From positions 1 to 23,177 of the forward strand of contig DXZQ01000032.1 of the NCBI GenBank assembly GCA_019419585.1: a stretch of 23,177 nucleotides of DNA, read 5' to 3'. The notes beneath the pieces were generated by a model that made no database searches, was not told the origin of the DNA, and was given only the letters and a program-made list of their open reading frames with translations. The position numbers were made by a program, and so were the translations under genes. Source of the stretch: Collinsella sp. GTDB lineage: Bacteria; Actinomycetota; Coriobacteriia; Coriobacteriales; Coriobacteriaceae. This document shows positions 15,110 to 23,123 of this stretch, in pieces. Every line of letters starts with the position of its first letter. Positions within the stretch are counted from its first letter, which is position 1.

Positions 15110-16129
15110 CTACAAAACGATGCCGTCCATAGAGTTGGCGACGTTCGCGACAAGCCCGGCGCGCACGGCCTCCGCCGCGGCGAGCGTGCCGTTTTTGACA
15201 GCCTCGACCGACGTGGCGCCGTGGCCGATCAAGACCACACCACGCAGGCCCAACAGGATGGCGCCGCCCTTGGCATCGCCCGAGAGCTTTGCCTTGATCT
15301 CGCGCATCTGCTTTTTGATGAGCAGCGCGGCAATCTTGGTGCCGAGGGAAGACATAAAGACACCCTTGAGCTCCTGCAGCAAAAACTTGGCCGCGCCCTC
15401 GGTGGCTTTGAGCGCGATGTTGCCCGACATGCCGTCGGCGACCACGACGTCAAAATTGCCCGACGTAAGATCGGTGCCCTCGCAGTTGCCCACAAAACCG
15501 GGAACAGCGGCCTTCATGGCCGGGAAGCACGACTTGGTAAAGTTGGAGCCCTTCTCATCCTCGGTGCCGTTGGCAAGCAGGCCCACGCGAGGATGCTCAA
15601 TACCCAAGACGACGCGCGCATAGGCGCTACCCATCTGGGCAAAACGCACCATATCGTCCACCGTGACATCGGGGTTGGCGCCCATGTCGCACAGAACCGT
15701 CAGGCCGCCGGCGCGGTTGGGCAGTGCATTGGTGAGGCACGGACGCACCGGCTGCTTCTTGCCCTCGGCCTGATACCTAAATGGCGTCACGTAGGCGGTA
15801 GCGGCAGCGGTCATGGCGCCGGTGGAGCCGGCAGAGAAGAAGGCGTCCGCGTTACCCTTCTTGATAGCGCGGCAGGCAAGCACGATCGAGGACTTGCGCT
15901 TGGTCATCACAGCTCGAATGGGATCGTCATCCATGGCGATGACATCGGGCGCCTCCAAGGCCTCAACGCGAGCGTGAGCCGCGGCAAAGGGGTTCACGAT
16001 CTCTGCGGGACCGACGGCCAAGACCTCGATATCGGGATCCGCCGCAAGCGCCGCCTCGATACCGTCGAGGACAACCTGAGGCTTCTCGTCTCCGCCCACA
16101 ACGTCTACACAAACGCGAACGTTACTCAT
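15110..16129 (-). CDS. plsX: Phosphate acyltransferase PlsX
   Basis: A peripheral membrane enzyme of 339 residues that converts acyl-ACP to acyl-phosphate, the donor used by PlsY in phospholipid synthesis. Seen: VCVDVVGGDEKP at the N-terminus (the usual DAMGGD is DVVGGD here), AFFSAGSTGAMTAAA (about 97-111), CDMGANPD, GNCEGTDL and VVADGMSGNIALKATEG. I chose the ATG at 16129 because AAGGAG lies seven bases upstream; an ATG two codons earlier is too close to that site. A terminator-like hairpin sits just upstream, so expression probably depends on read-through from rpmF. The product works directly with the acpP product encoded next. Confidence 0.97.
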   Translation of the reverse strand: MSNVRVCVDVVGGDEKPQVVLDGIEAALAADPDIEVLAVGPAEIVNPFAAAHARVEALEAPDVIAMDDDPIRAVMTKRKSSIVLACRAIKKGNADAFFSAGSTGAMTAAATAYVTPFRYQAEGKKQPVRPCLTNALPNRAGGLTVLCDMGANPDVTVDDMVRFAQMGSAYARVVLGIEHPRVGLLANGTEDEKGSNFTKSCFPAMKAAVPGFVGNCEGTDLTSGNFDVVVADGMSGNIALKATEGAAKFLLQELKGVFMSSLGTKIAALLIKKQMREIKAKLSGDAKGGAILLGLRGVVLIGHGATSVEAVKNGTLAAAEAVRAGLVANVANSMDGIVL

Positions 16130-16142
16130 ATACATGCTCCTT

Positions 16143-16176
16143 ATACAAAAATGGCCGACTCATTGAGCCGGCCATT
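16143..16176 (-). terminator. Terminator or attenuator between rpmF and plsX
   Basis: The minus strand forms AATGGCCG (16169-16176) with CGGCCATT (16150-16157), eight perfect pairs with a small inner CTC/GAG stem, followed by TTTTTGTAT. This is a standard intrinsic terminator shape, yet it ends about 15-20 bases before the plsX start. No promoter fits between, so partial read-through or control of termination is implied. Confidence 0.7.
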
Positions 16177-16179
16177 GTG

Positions 16180-16193
16180 GTTCCAGTTGGAAC
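16180..16193. repeat. 14-bp palindrome upstream of plsX
   Basis: GTTCCAGTTGGAAC has 6-bp perfect arms around two bases. It lies only three bases from the terminator-like hairpin and 24 bases past the rpmF stop. It could be a second RNA hairpin or a protein-binding site. It does not look like the FapR operator known from Bacillus. Confidence 0.4.
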
Positions 16194-16216
16194 GGCATCG
16201 CATCCAGAGTATACAG

Positions 16217-16396
16217 TTACTCGGTAACGATAACCTCGCGGTCCTTGTAGAAACCGCAGCTGGGGCACACGTGGTGCGGGAGCTTGACAGCGCCGCAACG
16301 GGGGCACGTGGACTGAGCCGCAGCCGAGATCTTCATGTTGGCGGAACGGCGGGTGTGAGTGCGGATACGACCCTGCTTTTGTTTAGGTACGGGCAT
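16217..16396 (-). CDS. rpmF: 50S ribosomal protein L32
   Basis: A large-subunit ribosomal protein of 59 residues. It begins MPVPKQKQGRIRTHTRRS, typical of L32. It carries a zinc-ribbon of two pairs, CPRC (31-34) and CPSC (44-47). The ATG at 16396 has GGAAGG six bases upstream. It lies about 65 bases after the DUF177 gene, a pairing seen in most bacteria, and before plsX. A four-cysteine L32 is the zinc-binding form; no zinc-free copy is visible here. Confidence 0.96.
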   Translation of the reverse strand: MPVPKQKQGRIRTHTRRSANMKISAAAQSTCPRCGAVKLPHHVCPSCGFYKDREVIVTE

Positions 16397-16460
16397 AGTG
16401 ACCTTCCTTATGAACTATCCAGTGTGGCGATTACGCGCAAGTAGCGATACTACCACAGTT

Positions 16461-17015
16461 TTACTCGTCAAGCTTGAGATTCTTCAATGCTGCAAATGGA
16501 TTTTCCGTGGCAGCGGCCCATTCGGCCTCTGCTTGAGCGGCGCAATCGCATTGCTCGACGTTGAGATTGATGCCACAGGTGGGGCATAGGCCGCGACAAT
16601 CGGGCTTGCACAGGACAACGAACGGCGTGTCCATGACAACCGCGTCGTTGATGGGCTCACCCAGATCGACGATGCGATCCTCGCCCAGCAGCTCGTAGCC
16701 GTCTTCGTAGGCCTCGGGATCCTCGGGCTCGTTAAAGAGATAGAATTCCTCGATCTCACCGGCGATATCAAACGAAGCGGGCTCCAGGCAACGGTCGCAC
16801 TCACCGGTTGCATGCGCGCGGACCATGCCCGTAAGCAGAACACCGGTGCCGGCATTGGTAAAGACGACATCGTAGTCGATGCCGTCCTGCAGCCGGTACT
16901 CCTTCTCGCCCACCGTATAGGTGGCAACATCGACCTTACCGGTCAGCGGATACGAGTCTCCGGGAAACTCGAGCTGCTCGGAAAGATCGACGGTAACGTT
17001 CGGGAACTCAGCCAT
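16461..17015 (-). CDS. DUF177 (YceD-like) protein
   Basis: A cytoplasmic protein of 184 residues of the DUF177/YceD family, known in plants and bacteria for a link to 23S rRNA accumulation and nearly always encoded beside rpmF. Seen: a CDRC pair (73-76), an acidic middle, then CKPDC (136-140) and LCPTCG (143-148), a conserved cysteine cluster probably binding zinc. Its ATG overlaps the stop of the upstream coiled-coil gene as TAATG. A longer frame upstream has no ribosome-binding site and would overlap that gene by about 50 bases. Its exact role in ribosome assembly is not established. Confidence 0.92.
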   Translation of the reverse strand: MAEFPNVTVDLSEQLEFPGDSYPLTGKVDVATYTVGEKEYRLQDGIDYDVVFTNAGTGVLLTGMVRAHATGECDRCLEPASFDIAGEIEEFYLFNEPEDPEAYEDGYELLGEDRIVDLGEPINDAVVMDTPFVVLCKPDCRGLCPTCGINLNVEQCDCAAQAEAEWAAATENPFAALKNLKLDE

Positions 17016-17512
17016 TACCACTGACCATTCTGCTGGGCGGCACCCTCGTTGAGCTGCTGACGGCAACGGGTCACCGTGCCGGTCAGGCTCTTGAGGTTCT
17101 CCTCGAGGTGCGTAAAGACCTGCTCGGCGTAATCCTCGGCGGCATAGCGCGTCTCGCGCTCATACTGCTGGGCACGATCGCGAATGTCGTCGGCCTGCTG
17201 CTGCGCTAAGCGGACGATCTCCTGCTCACCGGCAATGGTGAGGGCCTGCTGCTGAGCATCGGCGATGATGGAATCGGCCTGAGCGGCGGCGGAAGCCATA
17301 AGCTCCTCGCGCTCCTTGAGGATACGGCGGGACTTCTGCCATTCCTCGGGATAGCTCATGCGGATCTCGTCGAGGATGTTAAAGAAGACGTCGGCGTCGA
17401 TAACCTTCATCTGGGCGTTCTTGCCGAACGGCGTCTTAGCCTCTTCGATGAGCCCCTCGAGCTCGTCGACAAGACTCACGATCCTGTCGCCAGGAAAATT
17501 CTCGCCCGGCAT
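17015..17512 (-). CDS. SepIVA-like coiled-coil protein
   Basis: A 165-residue protein without membrane segments. Residues 8-30 and 45-70 are a helical, DivIVA-like start (RIVSLVDELEGLIEEAK, then VFFNILDEIRMSYPEEW). After it runs a long helix rich in Ala, Gln, Glu and Arg (about 70-150), typical of coiled coil. Its position just before DUF177/rpmF and after coaD equals that of the SepIVA (Rv2927c-type) septation factor of mycobacteria and similar genes of other Actinobacteria. A cell division or envelope-growth scaffold is therefore inferred. I chose the ATG at 17512 because AAAGGAG lies five bases upstream. A promoter-like TGGTAAACT sits at 17548-17556. Confidence 0.75.
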   Translation of the reverse strand: MPGENFPGDRIVSLVDELEGLIEEAKTPFGKNAQMKVIDADVFFNILDEIRMSYPEEWQKSRRILKEREELMASAAAQADSIIADAQQQALTIAGEQEIVRLAQQQADDIRDRAQQYERETRYAAEDYAEQVFTHLEENLKSLTGTVTRCRQQLNEGAAQQNGQW

Positions 17513-17547
17513 CCGGTCTCCTTTCATAGGTAACATATCATCGAGTT

Positions 17548-17556
17548 AGTTTACCA
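17548..17556 (-). promoter_or_regulatory. Candidate promoter of SepIVA-like/DUF177/rpmF unit
   Basis: On the minus strand TGGTAAACT is an extended -10 (TGnTAnnnT shape) about 36 bases before the start codon. A T-run with TTTTAA lies 17 bases upstream as a poor -35. It fills the only gap between coaD and this unit. Confidence 0.35.
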
Positions 17557-17580
17557 CATGCCACCAGGCATTAAAAAACG

Positions 17581-18078
17581 TCACGAAAAGCGATGTTTGA
17601 GTGCCTTGACCACATTGGGCGGAACAAAATTAGAGACGTCGCTACCGAGCGAGGCGATCTGGCGAACCACCGAGCTCGAGATATAGCCGTACTGCGGCGC
17701 ACTCATGACGAAGATGGACTCCAGCTCGTTATCCAGGCGGTAGTTAAGGTCGGCCTGCTGCAGCTCGTACTCAAAGTCGGTCATGGCACGCAGGCCCTTG
17801 ACCACGGCTCCTGCTCCCTGTTCGCGGGCAAAATCGACCAAGAGGCCGGTGAAAGGAAGCACCTCGACGCCGTCAATATCACCAAGCGCCTCACGGGCCA
17901 GCGCCACGCGCTCGTCGAGCATAAACGTGGTGCCCACGCCGTTTTTTCCCTGCGACTCGGCAACGGCAACGATCACGCTGGGAAAAATGCGGCGGGCGCG
18001 GCGAATCACGTCGATGTGGCCAAACGTGATGGGATCGAAGGTGCCCGGGACGATTACGCGGTTAATGGTGTCACTCAT
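17581..18078 (-). CDS. coaD: Phosphopantetheine adenylyltransferase
   Basis: A cytoplasmic enzyme of 165 residues that adenylates 4'-phosphopantetheine, the step before the last in coenzyme A synthesis. Seen: PGTFDPITFGH (11-21, the nucleotidyltransferase TxGH motif), VVKGLRAMTDFEYE and ISSSVVRQIA, the last two being CoaD hallmarks. I chose the ATG at 18078 because GGAGG lies six bases upstream; it overlaps the rsmD stop by eight bases. Longer frames upstream lie inside rsmD. CoA feeds the phosphopantetheine arm of the acyl carrier protein encoded further on. Confidence 0.97.
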   Translation of the reverse strand: MSDTINRVIVPGTFDPITFGHIDVIRRARRIFPSVIVAVAESQGKNGVGTTFMLDERVALAREALGDIDGVEVLPFTGLLVDFAREQGAGAVVKGLRAMTDFEYELQQADLNYRLDNELESIFVMSAPQYGYISSSVVRQIASLGSDVSNFVPPNVVKALKHRFS

Positions 18079-18700
18079 CGGCATCCTCCGTGGGTGCGTC
18101 GCTATCGTTGCCATCATCCTCGCCGTTACCAACCCAACGAAGCAGGTCGACCGAGGTTATTCCGTAGCGCTTCTCGCGCACGGTCTCAAAACCTGCCGGA
18201 TGCGCACCCGCATCGGCGGCAGCGTGCTCGAACAGCGCATAGGCACCCTGCGCCAGCAAGCCTTGCTGAGCTAGGTTTTGCAGCAGCTCCTCGACCGGCT
18301 CGGCGCCATAGGCATAGGGCGGGTCGAGCAGGACCAGGTCAAAGGGACCGCCCGGCACGCGGCCGCGCGAAGCGCTTGCCAGCACGTCACCCGTCACCAC
18401 ACGCCAACGCGCACGGTCGCGGCACAGTGACTCGATATTCTTGGTAATCAGACGAGCAGCGTTGCGATCGATCTCGAACGTGGTGAGCGAGCGGGCACCA
18501 CGCGAGAGCATCTCAATGCCCAAGGCACCGGAGCCGCCAAAGGCATCCAGCACGCGGACCTCGTCCAGATCGAAGTCGAATGCCGACATGACCATAGATG
18601 CGCACGCCTCGCGCACGCGATCGGTCGTGGGGCGGGTGACATCGCGACCACGGGGCTCCTCGATCTTACGACCGCGCCATTCGCCGCCGATGATTCTCAT
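18071..18700 (-). CDS. rsmD: 16S rRNA m2G966 methyltransferase RsmD
   Basis: A SAM-dependent methyltransferase of 209 residues that modifies G966 of 16S rRNA. Seen: the start MRIIGGEWRGRKI, typical of RsmD, the SAM-binding LDAFGGSGALG (51-61) and the catalytic DPPY (126-129). The C-terminus has an extra acidic tail (about 190-209, rich in Asp, Glu and Gly) after the conserved RYG...LLRW end. Its ATG overlaps the recG stop as ATGA. The rsmD-coaD pair is conserved across many bacteria. Confidence 0.96.
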   Translation of the reverse strand: MRIIGGEWRGRKIEEPRGRDVTRPTTDRVREACASMVMSAFDFDLDEVRVLDAFGGSGALGIEMLSRGARSLTTFEIDRNAARLITKNIESLCRDRARWRVVTGDVLASASRGRVPGGPFDLVLLDPPYAYGAEPVEELLQNLAQQGLLAQGAYALFEHAAADAGAHPAGFETVREKRYGITSVDLLRWVGNGEDDGNDSDAPTEDADE

Positions 18701-20874
18701 CCTCCGCTGACCTCCTTAAAGATGTGTCGATACCGCATGGCGACCGCATCGCGCAAGGGGCGCGTCGCCACGGAGTCAAGGTTGCAAGCATACCGCAAGA
18801 GCTCGACCGCGTCCAAATGGGCCCACTCGATCAATTCCCCGTCGGCATCGAGGTCAACGAAGCGCAAGGTCACGCCGCCATGCTGGCGGTAACCCAGGAT
18901 TTCACCCTCGTGGCGCAGACGCAAGTCCATCTGGGCGAGCGTAAAGCCGTCCGAGGTCTTCTCGAGCGACTGGAGGCGTTCCTGTGCCGCCGACGCGCCG
19001 CCGTTGCCCTTGGAGTGCGTCATGACCAGGCACGTACCCGACACGCTGCCGCGGCCTACGCGCCCGCGCAGCTGATGCAAGGCCGCCAACCCAAAGCGCT
19101 CGCCATTCTCGATGACCATTACGGTGGCGTTGGGCACGTCGACGCCCACCTCGACCACCGTAGTCGAGACGAGCACATCGATCTCGCCACGCTTAAAGGC
19201 ATCGATGACCCGGTCCTTCTCCCCCGCAGGCATGCGACCATGAAGACGCTCGATGATAAGCCCCGGTAATGCCAGACGGAGGCGATCGAGCTCGGTCGCC
19301 GTGTCATGCAACGGCACGGGAACGGTCACGTGGCCTTCGTCGTCGCGAGCGATGCCGGGCACGTCTTCGAGCTCATCAGCCGAATCGCTCGGCTCCACGA
19401 GCGGACAGATCACGTAGGCTTGCTGCCCCTTTTCGTGCGCCTCGCGAATGGCGCCATAGGCCAGGTCGCGACTCGACTCGGTAAGGACGCGCGTCGTCAC
19501 GCCGGCACCCGGAACGGGACGATGGCGGATGATGCTCGTATCCAGGTCGCCATAGACCGAGAGCGCCAACGTGCGCGGGATAGGCGTGGCCGTCATAACG
19601 AGCAGGTCGGCGCCCGGGCCCTTGGCACGCAGGGCATTGCGCTGGCCCACACCAAAGCGGTGCTGCTCGTCGATGACGACAAGCGACAGATGCTTAAACG
19701 CCACGTCATCCGAAAGGACCGCATGGGTACCAAAGAGCACGTCGAGCTCGCCCGATTCCAGCTGCGCATGGATCTGCTCGCGCTCGGCCGCCGGCGTGGC
19801 ACCCGTCAGGAGCGCCCAGGACATGCCAGCCTGCGAGAGCAAGGGGCCGGTCTTATCGGCATATTGGCGCGCCAGCACGCCCGTAGGCGCCATAACGCAG
19901 GCCTGGGTGCCGCTATCGGCCGCAACCGCCAGTGCACAGGCGGCAACGGCGGTCTTACCGGTACCGACGTCGCCCAGCAGTAGGCGGTTCATCACGCGCC
20001 CGCCATCGCACATGTCGTGCAGGATGTCTTGGAACGCGGCCTCCTGCTCATCGCTCAGCGAAAACGGCAGGGCCTGTTTGAGCGCAGCCAAATGCTCGCC
20101 CGCGGCATGCGCATAAGGCACCACGTCGACCATACCGCCATCGTTGCGCAGACGCAGTGCGAGCTGCAAGCAGAGACACTCCTCGTACGCAAGACGCCGG
20201 CGTGCGATGTCGCGCTCGGCCATGCTCGAGGGAAAGTGGATCGAGCGCAGCGCACGGGCATTGCTCATGAGCTTCCGCTTTGCGCGCAGCGGCGCAGGAA
20301 TGGGATCGAACGGATTGGCAGCCACTTCGAGCGCACCGCTCACGATACGGCGCATCCATGCCTGACTCACGCCATCACTCACGTAGTGGACCGGCAAAAT
20401 GGTACCCGCGGCACGCCCGTCCTCGAGCTTTTCAAAGTGGGGCGAGGCCATCTGCTTAAAACCGTAGGCAAACTCGACCTTGCCCATCACGGCCAGGCGG
20501 TCGCCCTGCTTAAGCTGTTGGGCAATCCAAGGCTGACGGAAAAAGGCAACCTGCAGCACGCCCGTCTCGTCCACGAGCGAGACCTCAGTCACCTGCATAC
20601 GCGGACGGGGCCGCTTTTGGACAATACGATCGACCGTGGCGATGATGGTACACACGGTACCGATGGGCGCCATCTCGATGGACCACGAGCGAGTGAAGTC
20701 CAGGTAGCGATGAGGAATATGGAGAAGGAGGTCCCCCACCGTCCAAATTCCCAGACGGCGAAGGGCCTCCTCACGTTTACCCGAAACATATTTGAGTCGC
20801 GCGATATCCTCATCGAGCGCATTACTCTGGGCAAAACGCTCCGAGACGCGCGCCACGGAGCACAGCTCGGACAT
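18697..20874 (-). CDS. recG: ATP-dependent DNA helicase RecG
   Basis: A 725-residue helicase that reverses stalled replication forks and moves Holliday junctions. Seen: an N-terminal OB-fold wedge domain (about 60-170), Walker A GDVGTGKT (301-308), DEQHRFG (402-408), TATPIPRT (428-435), and the C-terminal helicase half with VVEVGVDVPNATVMVIE and QLRGRVGRG. Length is close to the family norm of about 680-690 residues plus a short N-terminal extension. The ATG at 20874 lies nine bases after the fakA stop with only a weak AGG as ribosome-binding site. It is coupled to rsmD by a 4-base overlap. Confidence 0.97.
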   Translation of the reverse strand: MSELCSVARVSERFAQSNALDEDIARLKYVSGKREEALRRLGIWTVGDLLLHIPHRYLDFTRSWSIEMAPIGTVCTIIATVDRIVQKRPRPRMQVTEVSLVDETGVLQVAFFRQPWIAQQLKQGDRLAVMGKVEFAYGFKQMASPHFEKLEDGRAAGTILPVHYVSDGVSQAWMRRIVSGALEVAANPFDPIPAPLRAKRKLMSNARALRSIHFPSSMAERDIARRRLAYEECLCLQLALRLRNDGGMVDVVPYAHAAGEHLAALKQALPFSLSDEQEAAFQDILHDMCDGGRVMNRLLLGDVGTGKTAVAACALAVAADSGTQACVMAPTGVLARQYADKTGPLLSQAGMSWALLTGATPAAEREQIHAQLESGELDVLFGTHAVLSDDVAFKHLSLVVIDEQHRFGVGQRNALRAKGPGADLLVMTATPIPRTLALSVYGDLDTSIIRHRPVPGAGVTTRVLTESSRDLAYGAIREAHEKGQQAYVICPLVEPSDSADELEDVPGIARDDEGHVTVPVPLHDTATELDRLRLALPGLIIERLHGRMPAGEKDRVIDAFKRGEIDVLVSTTVVEVGVDVPNATVMVIENGERFGLAALHQLRGRVGRGSVSGTCLVMTHSKGNGGASAAQERLQSLEKTSDGFTLAQMDLRLRHEGEILGYRQHGGVTLRFVDLDADGELIEWAHLDAVELLRYACNLDSVATRPLRDAVAMRYRHIFKEVSGG

Positions 20875-20883
20875 AGGCAGAGC

Positions 20884-22545
20884 CTACTCGATCGAGAAGA
20901 TCACGGGATAGAGCGGCTGCTCGCCACGATGGGCGTCGATCTCCAAATCGGGCTGAGCCTCCTCGATGGCGTCGACGATCTCCTGGAAGGCCTCATCGGA
21001 CAGCTCCTCGCCGGCCAAAATCGTCAGCGCGTCGCCCTCCTCTTCCTCCTGCATGCGGTTGATGCAGTCGAGCGTGACCTGCTTCACATCGGAGCCGACC
21101 ACGTCGATGGAACCGGCAATGATACCCATGACGTCACCGGAGTGAATCGGCGAGCCGTCGGAGGCGCTGGAGTCGCGCACGGCGCGGGTGACCTCGCCAT
21201 CGCGGACCTCGCTGATAGCGTCGACCATGGCGGCAACGGCGTCCTCGAGCTCAGAATCGGGCAGGACCGCGAACAGCGCGGAGAAGGCCTGCGGAACGGT
21301 CTTGGTGGGAACGACGGCGACCTTCTTGTCGGTGCAGGCGGAAGCAGCGGCCTCGGCAGCCATGCGGATGTTGCCGTTGTTGGGCAGGATGATGACCGAG
21401 GTCGCGTTGACCTGGTCGACGGCGCCCAGCAGGTCGGCGGTCGAGGGATTCATGGTTTGACCGCCCGACACGATCACATCGACGCCGAGGGACTTGAGGA
21501 TGTCGGCCTCGCCGGAACCGGCGGCAACGGCGACAAAGCCCAGGGCCTTCGCAGGCTCGGCGGCCTTCTCCTGGTCCTCGTGGATCTTAGCGGTACGGTC
21601 GTGGGCCTCCATCTCCATGTTGTGGATAAAGACCTCGTAGATCTGACCAAGCTGCAGCATGTGCTCAAGCACCAAGTTCGGGGTGTTGGAGTGCACGTGG
21701 ATCTTGTAGTCGGGGTAGGCACCCACGAGCAGCTCGCAGTCACCCATGGAGCCCAGGAACTTAAGGCACTCGTCCTCGTCAAACGGGGCGTCGGCCTTAA
21801 AGAGGAACTCGTTGCAGTAGCGGAACTCCGAACCCTCCCAATCGTCGTTGGCCTCGATCCCGACGCGATCGAGGGCCGCGTCGCGGGCAGAGCCGGCGGA
21901 ATCAAACGTGGCGGAGAAATCCTCAACAACGGTGCTGCGGCCAAGCGCGGCGGCAACAAAGTTCTCCAGGAAAATAGCAAAGCCAAAGGCGCCGGAGTCG
22001 ACCACGCCGTTCTCTTTGAGGACGGGCAGCAGGTCGGGCGTGCGGGCGACGGACTGGTAGGCCTCGACGACGATGGCGTCGAGCGCGTCCTCGGCCGAGA
22101 ACTTCTTCTTTTCGCACTCGTCGGCCTTGGTCGAGACATCGCGCAGCACCGTGAGGATCGTACCCTCAATGGGCTTACGGACGGCCTGGAAGGCAACCTT
22201 GACGGCACGACGGAAGGCGAAGGCGATGTTGGCGGACGTAATGGGCTCGTCGGCGGAGACAAGGCCCTCGGCCACGCCGCGCAGGATCTGCGAGGTGATG
22301 ACGCCGGAGTTGCCGCGGGCGCCCATCAGGGAGCCGTGGGTGATGGCGCCGGCGATGGCCTCCATGTCGGCGTCGGCAGGAAGGGCGGAGAGCTCCTTGG
22401 TCACCGAGGCGAGCGTGAGCGACATGTTGGTGCCAGTGTCACCGTCGGGCACGGGGAAGACGTTGAGCTTGTTGATCTCCTCGGCCTTGTCGGAAACGGC
22501 AGCCGCAGCGATCGGAAAACAGGTGCGAATGGTCTTTGCAATCAT
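20884..22545 (-). CDS. fakA: DAK2/FakA-type fatty acid kinase subunit
   Basis: A cytoplasmic protein of 553 residues of the YloV/FakA family. In Firmicutes FakA phosphorylates fatty acids held by a DegV-type FakB, making acyl-phosphate. Seen: NVFPVPDGDTGTNM (28-41), the DhaL-type motif whose aspartates bind magnesium-ATP; GARGNSGV (about 76-83); a middle domain with HVHSNTPN; and a C-terminal DegV-like part with IILPNNGNI. Length matches S. aureus FakA. The ATG at 22545 has GGAG about 13 bases upstream and fits the family's N-terminus. It follows the Asp23 gene by 27 bases, the classic yloU-yloV pair. No FakB gene is in the window, so the kinase role is inferred from the family. Confidence 0.9.
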   Translation of the reverse strand: MIAKTIRTCFPIAAAAVSDKAEEINKLNVFPVPDGDTGTNMSLTLASVTKELSALPADADMEAIAGAITHGSLMGARGNSGVITSQILRGVAEGLVSADEPITSANIAFAFRRAVKVAFQAVRKPIEGTILTVLRDVSTKADECEKKKFSAEDALDAIVVEAYQSVARTPDLLPVLKENGVVDSGAFGFAIFLENFVAAALGRSTVVEDFSATFDSAGSARDAALDRVGIEANDDWEGSEFRYCNEFLFKADAPFDEDECLKFLGSMGDCELLVGAYPDYKIHVHSNTPNLVLEHMLQLGQIYEVFIHNMEMEAHDRTAKIHEDQEKAAEPAKALGFVAVAAGSGEADILKSLGVDVIVSGGQTMNPSTADLLGAVDQVNATSVIILPNNGNIRMAAEAAASACTDKKVAVVPTKTVPQAFSALFAVLPDSELEDAVAAMVDAISEVRDGEVTRAVRDSSASDGSPIHSGDVMGIIAGSIDVVGSDVKQVTLDCINRMQEEEEGDALTILAGEELSDEAFQEIVDAIEEAQPDLEIDAHRGEQPLYPVIFSIE

Positions 22546-22572
22546 GGGTATTTGAATCTCCGTTTTCGGATG

Positions 22573-22929
22573 CTAGTTCAGACGGCTCTTGAGCGCGTCG
22601 ATATGGATGCCGATCTTAAGGCTGGCGGGATCGATCTGGGCGATCTCCTGCAGGGTGAAGGCAACGGAGCTCGAAAGATTGTGGCAGACGGACTTCATGT
22701 TGACGCCGTTCTCGAGCACGACGTGAAGATCGACCGTAAGGCCGTTCTCGTCGGCGGAGACAAGCACGCCCTTGCGGAGGCGCTGGCCGGCAAGCAGGCG
22801 CACGCTCTCGGCGCCCTGGAGCTGCTCAGCCATTCCGACAACGCCATAGCACGTCATCGCGGCATAACCGGCAATATCGGCAATAACGTCGTTCGAGACG
22901 CTCAGGCTGCCGTTAATGGTCTCAGACAC
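22573..22929 (-). CDS. Asp23/Gls24 family protein (YloU-like)
   Basis: A 118-residue protein of the Asp23/Gls24 (DUF322) family, linked to envelope stress in Firmicutes. Seen: IADIAGYAAMTCYGVVGMA near the N-terminus, LTVDLHVVLENGVNM and a C-terminal amphipathic helix with IHIDALKS. Its partner is fakA, as in B. subtilis yloU-yloV. I chose the GTG at 22929 because AAGGAG lies six bases upstream and the protein then starts like its relatives (VSETINGS); an ATG 11 codons upstream has no such site. A promoter-like TAGAAT lies at 22986-22991. The biochemical role is not known. Confidence 0.88.
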   Translation of the reverse strand: MSETINGSLSVSNDVIADIAGYAAMTCYGVVGMAEQLQGAESVRLLAGQRLRKGVLVSADENGLTVDLHVVLENGVNMKSVCHNLSSSVAFTLQEIAQIDPASLKIGIHIDALKSRLN

Positions 22930-22971
22930 AAGAATCTCCTTATCTGGTGCTCGCGGCACCATGTCGTGGGA

Positions 22972-22991
22972 GCAATCATTGCAATATTCTA
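22972..22991 (-). promoter_or_regulatory. asp23-fakA operon promoter candidate
   Basis: On the minus strand TAGAAT (22986-22991) is a 5-of-6 -10 box about 57 bases before the GTG. The predicted start falls in overlapping palindromes, GCAATCATTGC (22972-22982) and ATTGCAAT (22978-22985), which could bind a regulator. No good -35 is visible. Confidence 0.35.
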
Positions 22992-23087
22992 CAACGACCG
23001 CACCATGTTGAGGTGGTGGGTCGCGGGATTACATCCTCGACACGAAATGTTGATATGGTAACGTTCGCGCCAGGCGATCGCGGTATG

Positions 23088-23117
23088 AAAAAACCCGCCG
23101 CATAAGCGACGGGTTTT
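23088..23117 (-). terminator. Intrinsic terminator after tRNA-Asn
   Basis: On the minus strand ACCCGTCGC pairs with GCGGCGGGT around TTAT, followed by a run of Ts. The one irregular pair is U-G in minus-strand RNA but a C/A mismatch in plus-strand RNA, which fixes the direction. It lies seven bases past the tRNA 3' end. Confidence 0.8.
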
Positions 23118-23123
23118 ACAACC

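Noticed and set aside
17558..17571. Hairpin ATGCC-ACCA-GGCAT as coaD terminator
   Set aside because: On the minus strand the T-run comes before the hairpin, not after it; on the plus strand an A-run follows. Neither orientation gives a terminator.
20017..23061. A plus-strand open frame of 1014 codons
   Set aside because: It runs opposite to recG, fakA and the asp23 gene, whose proteins are clearly real. GC-rich codon usage leaves such antisense frames open by chance; the translation has no recognisable domain.
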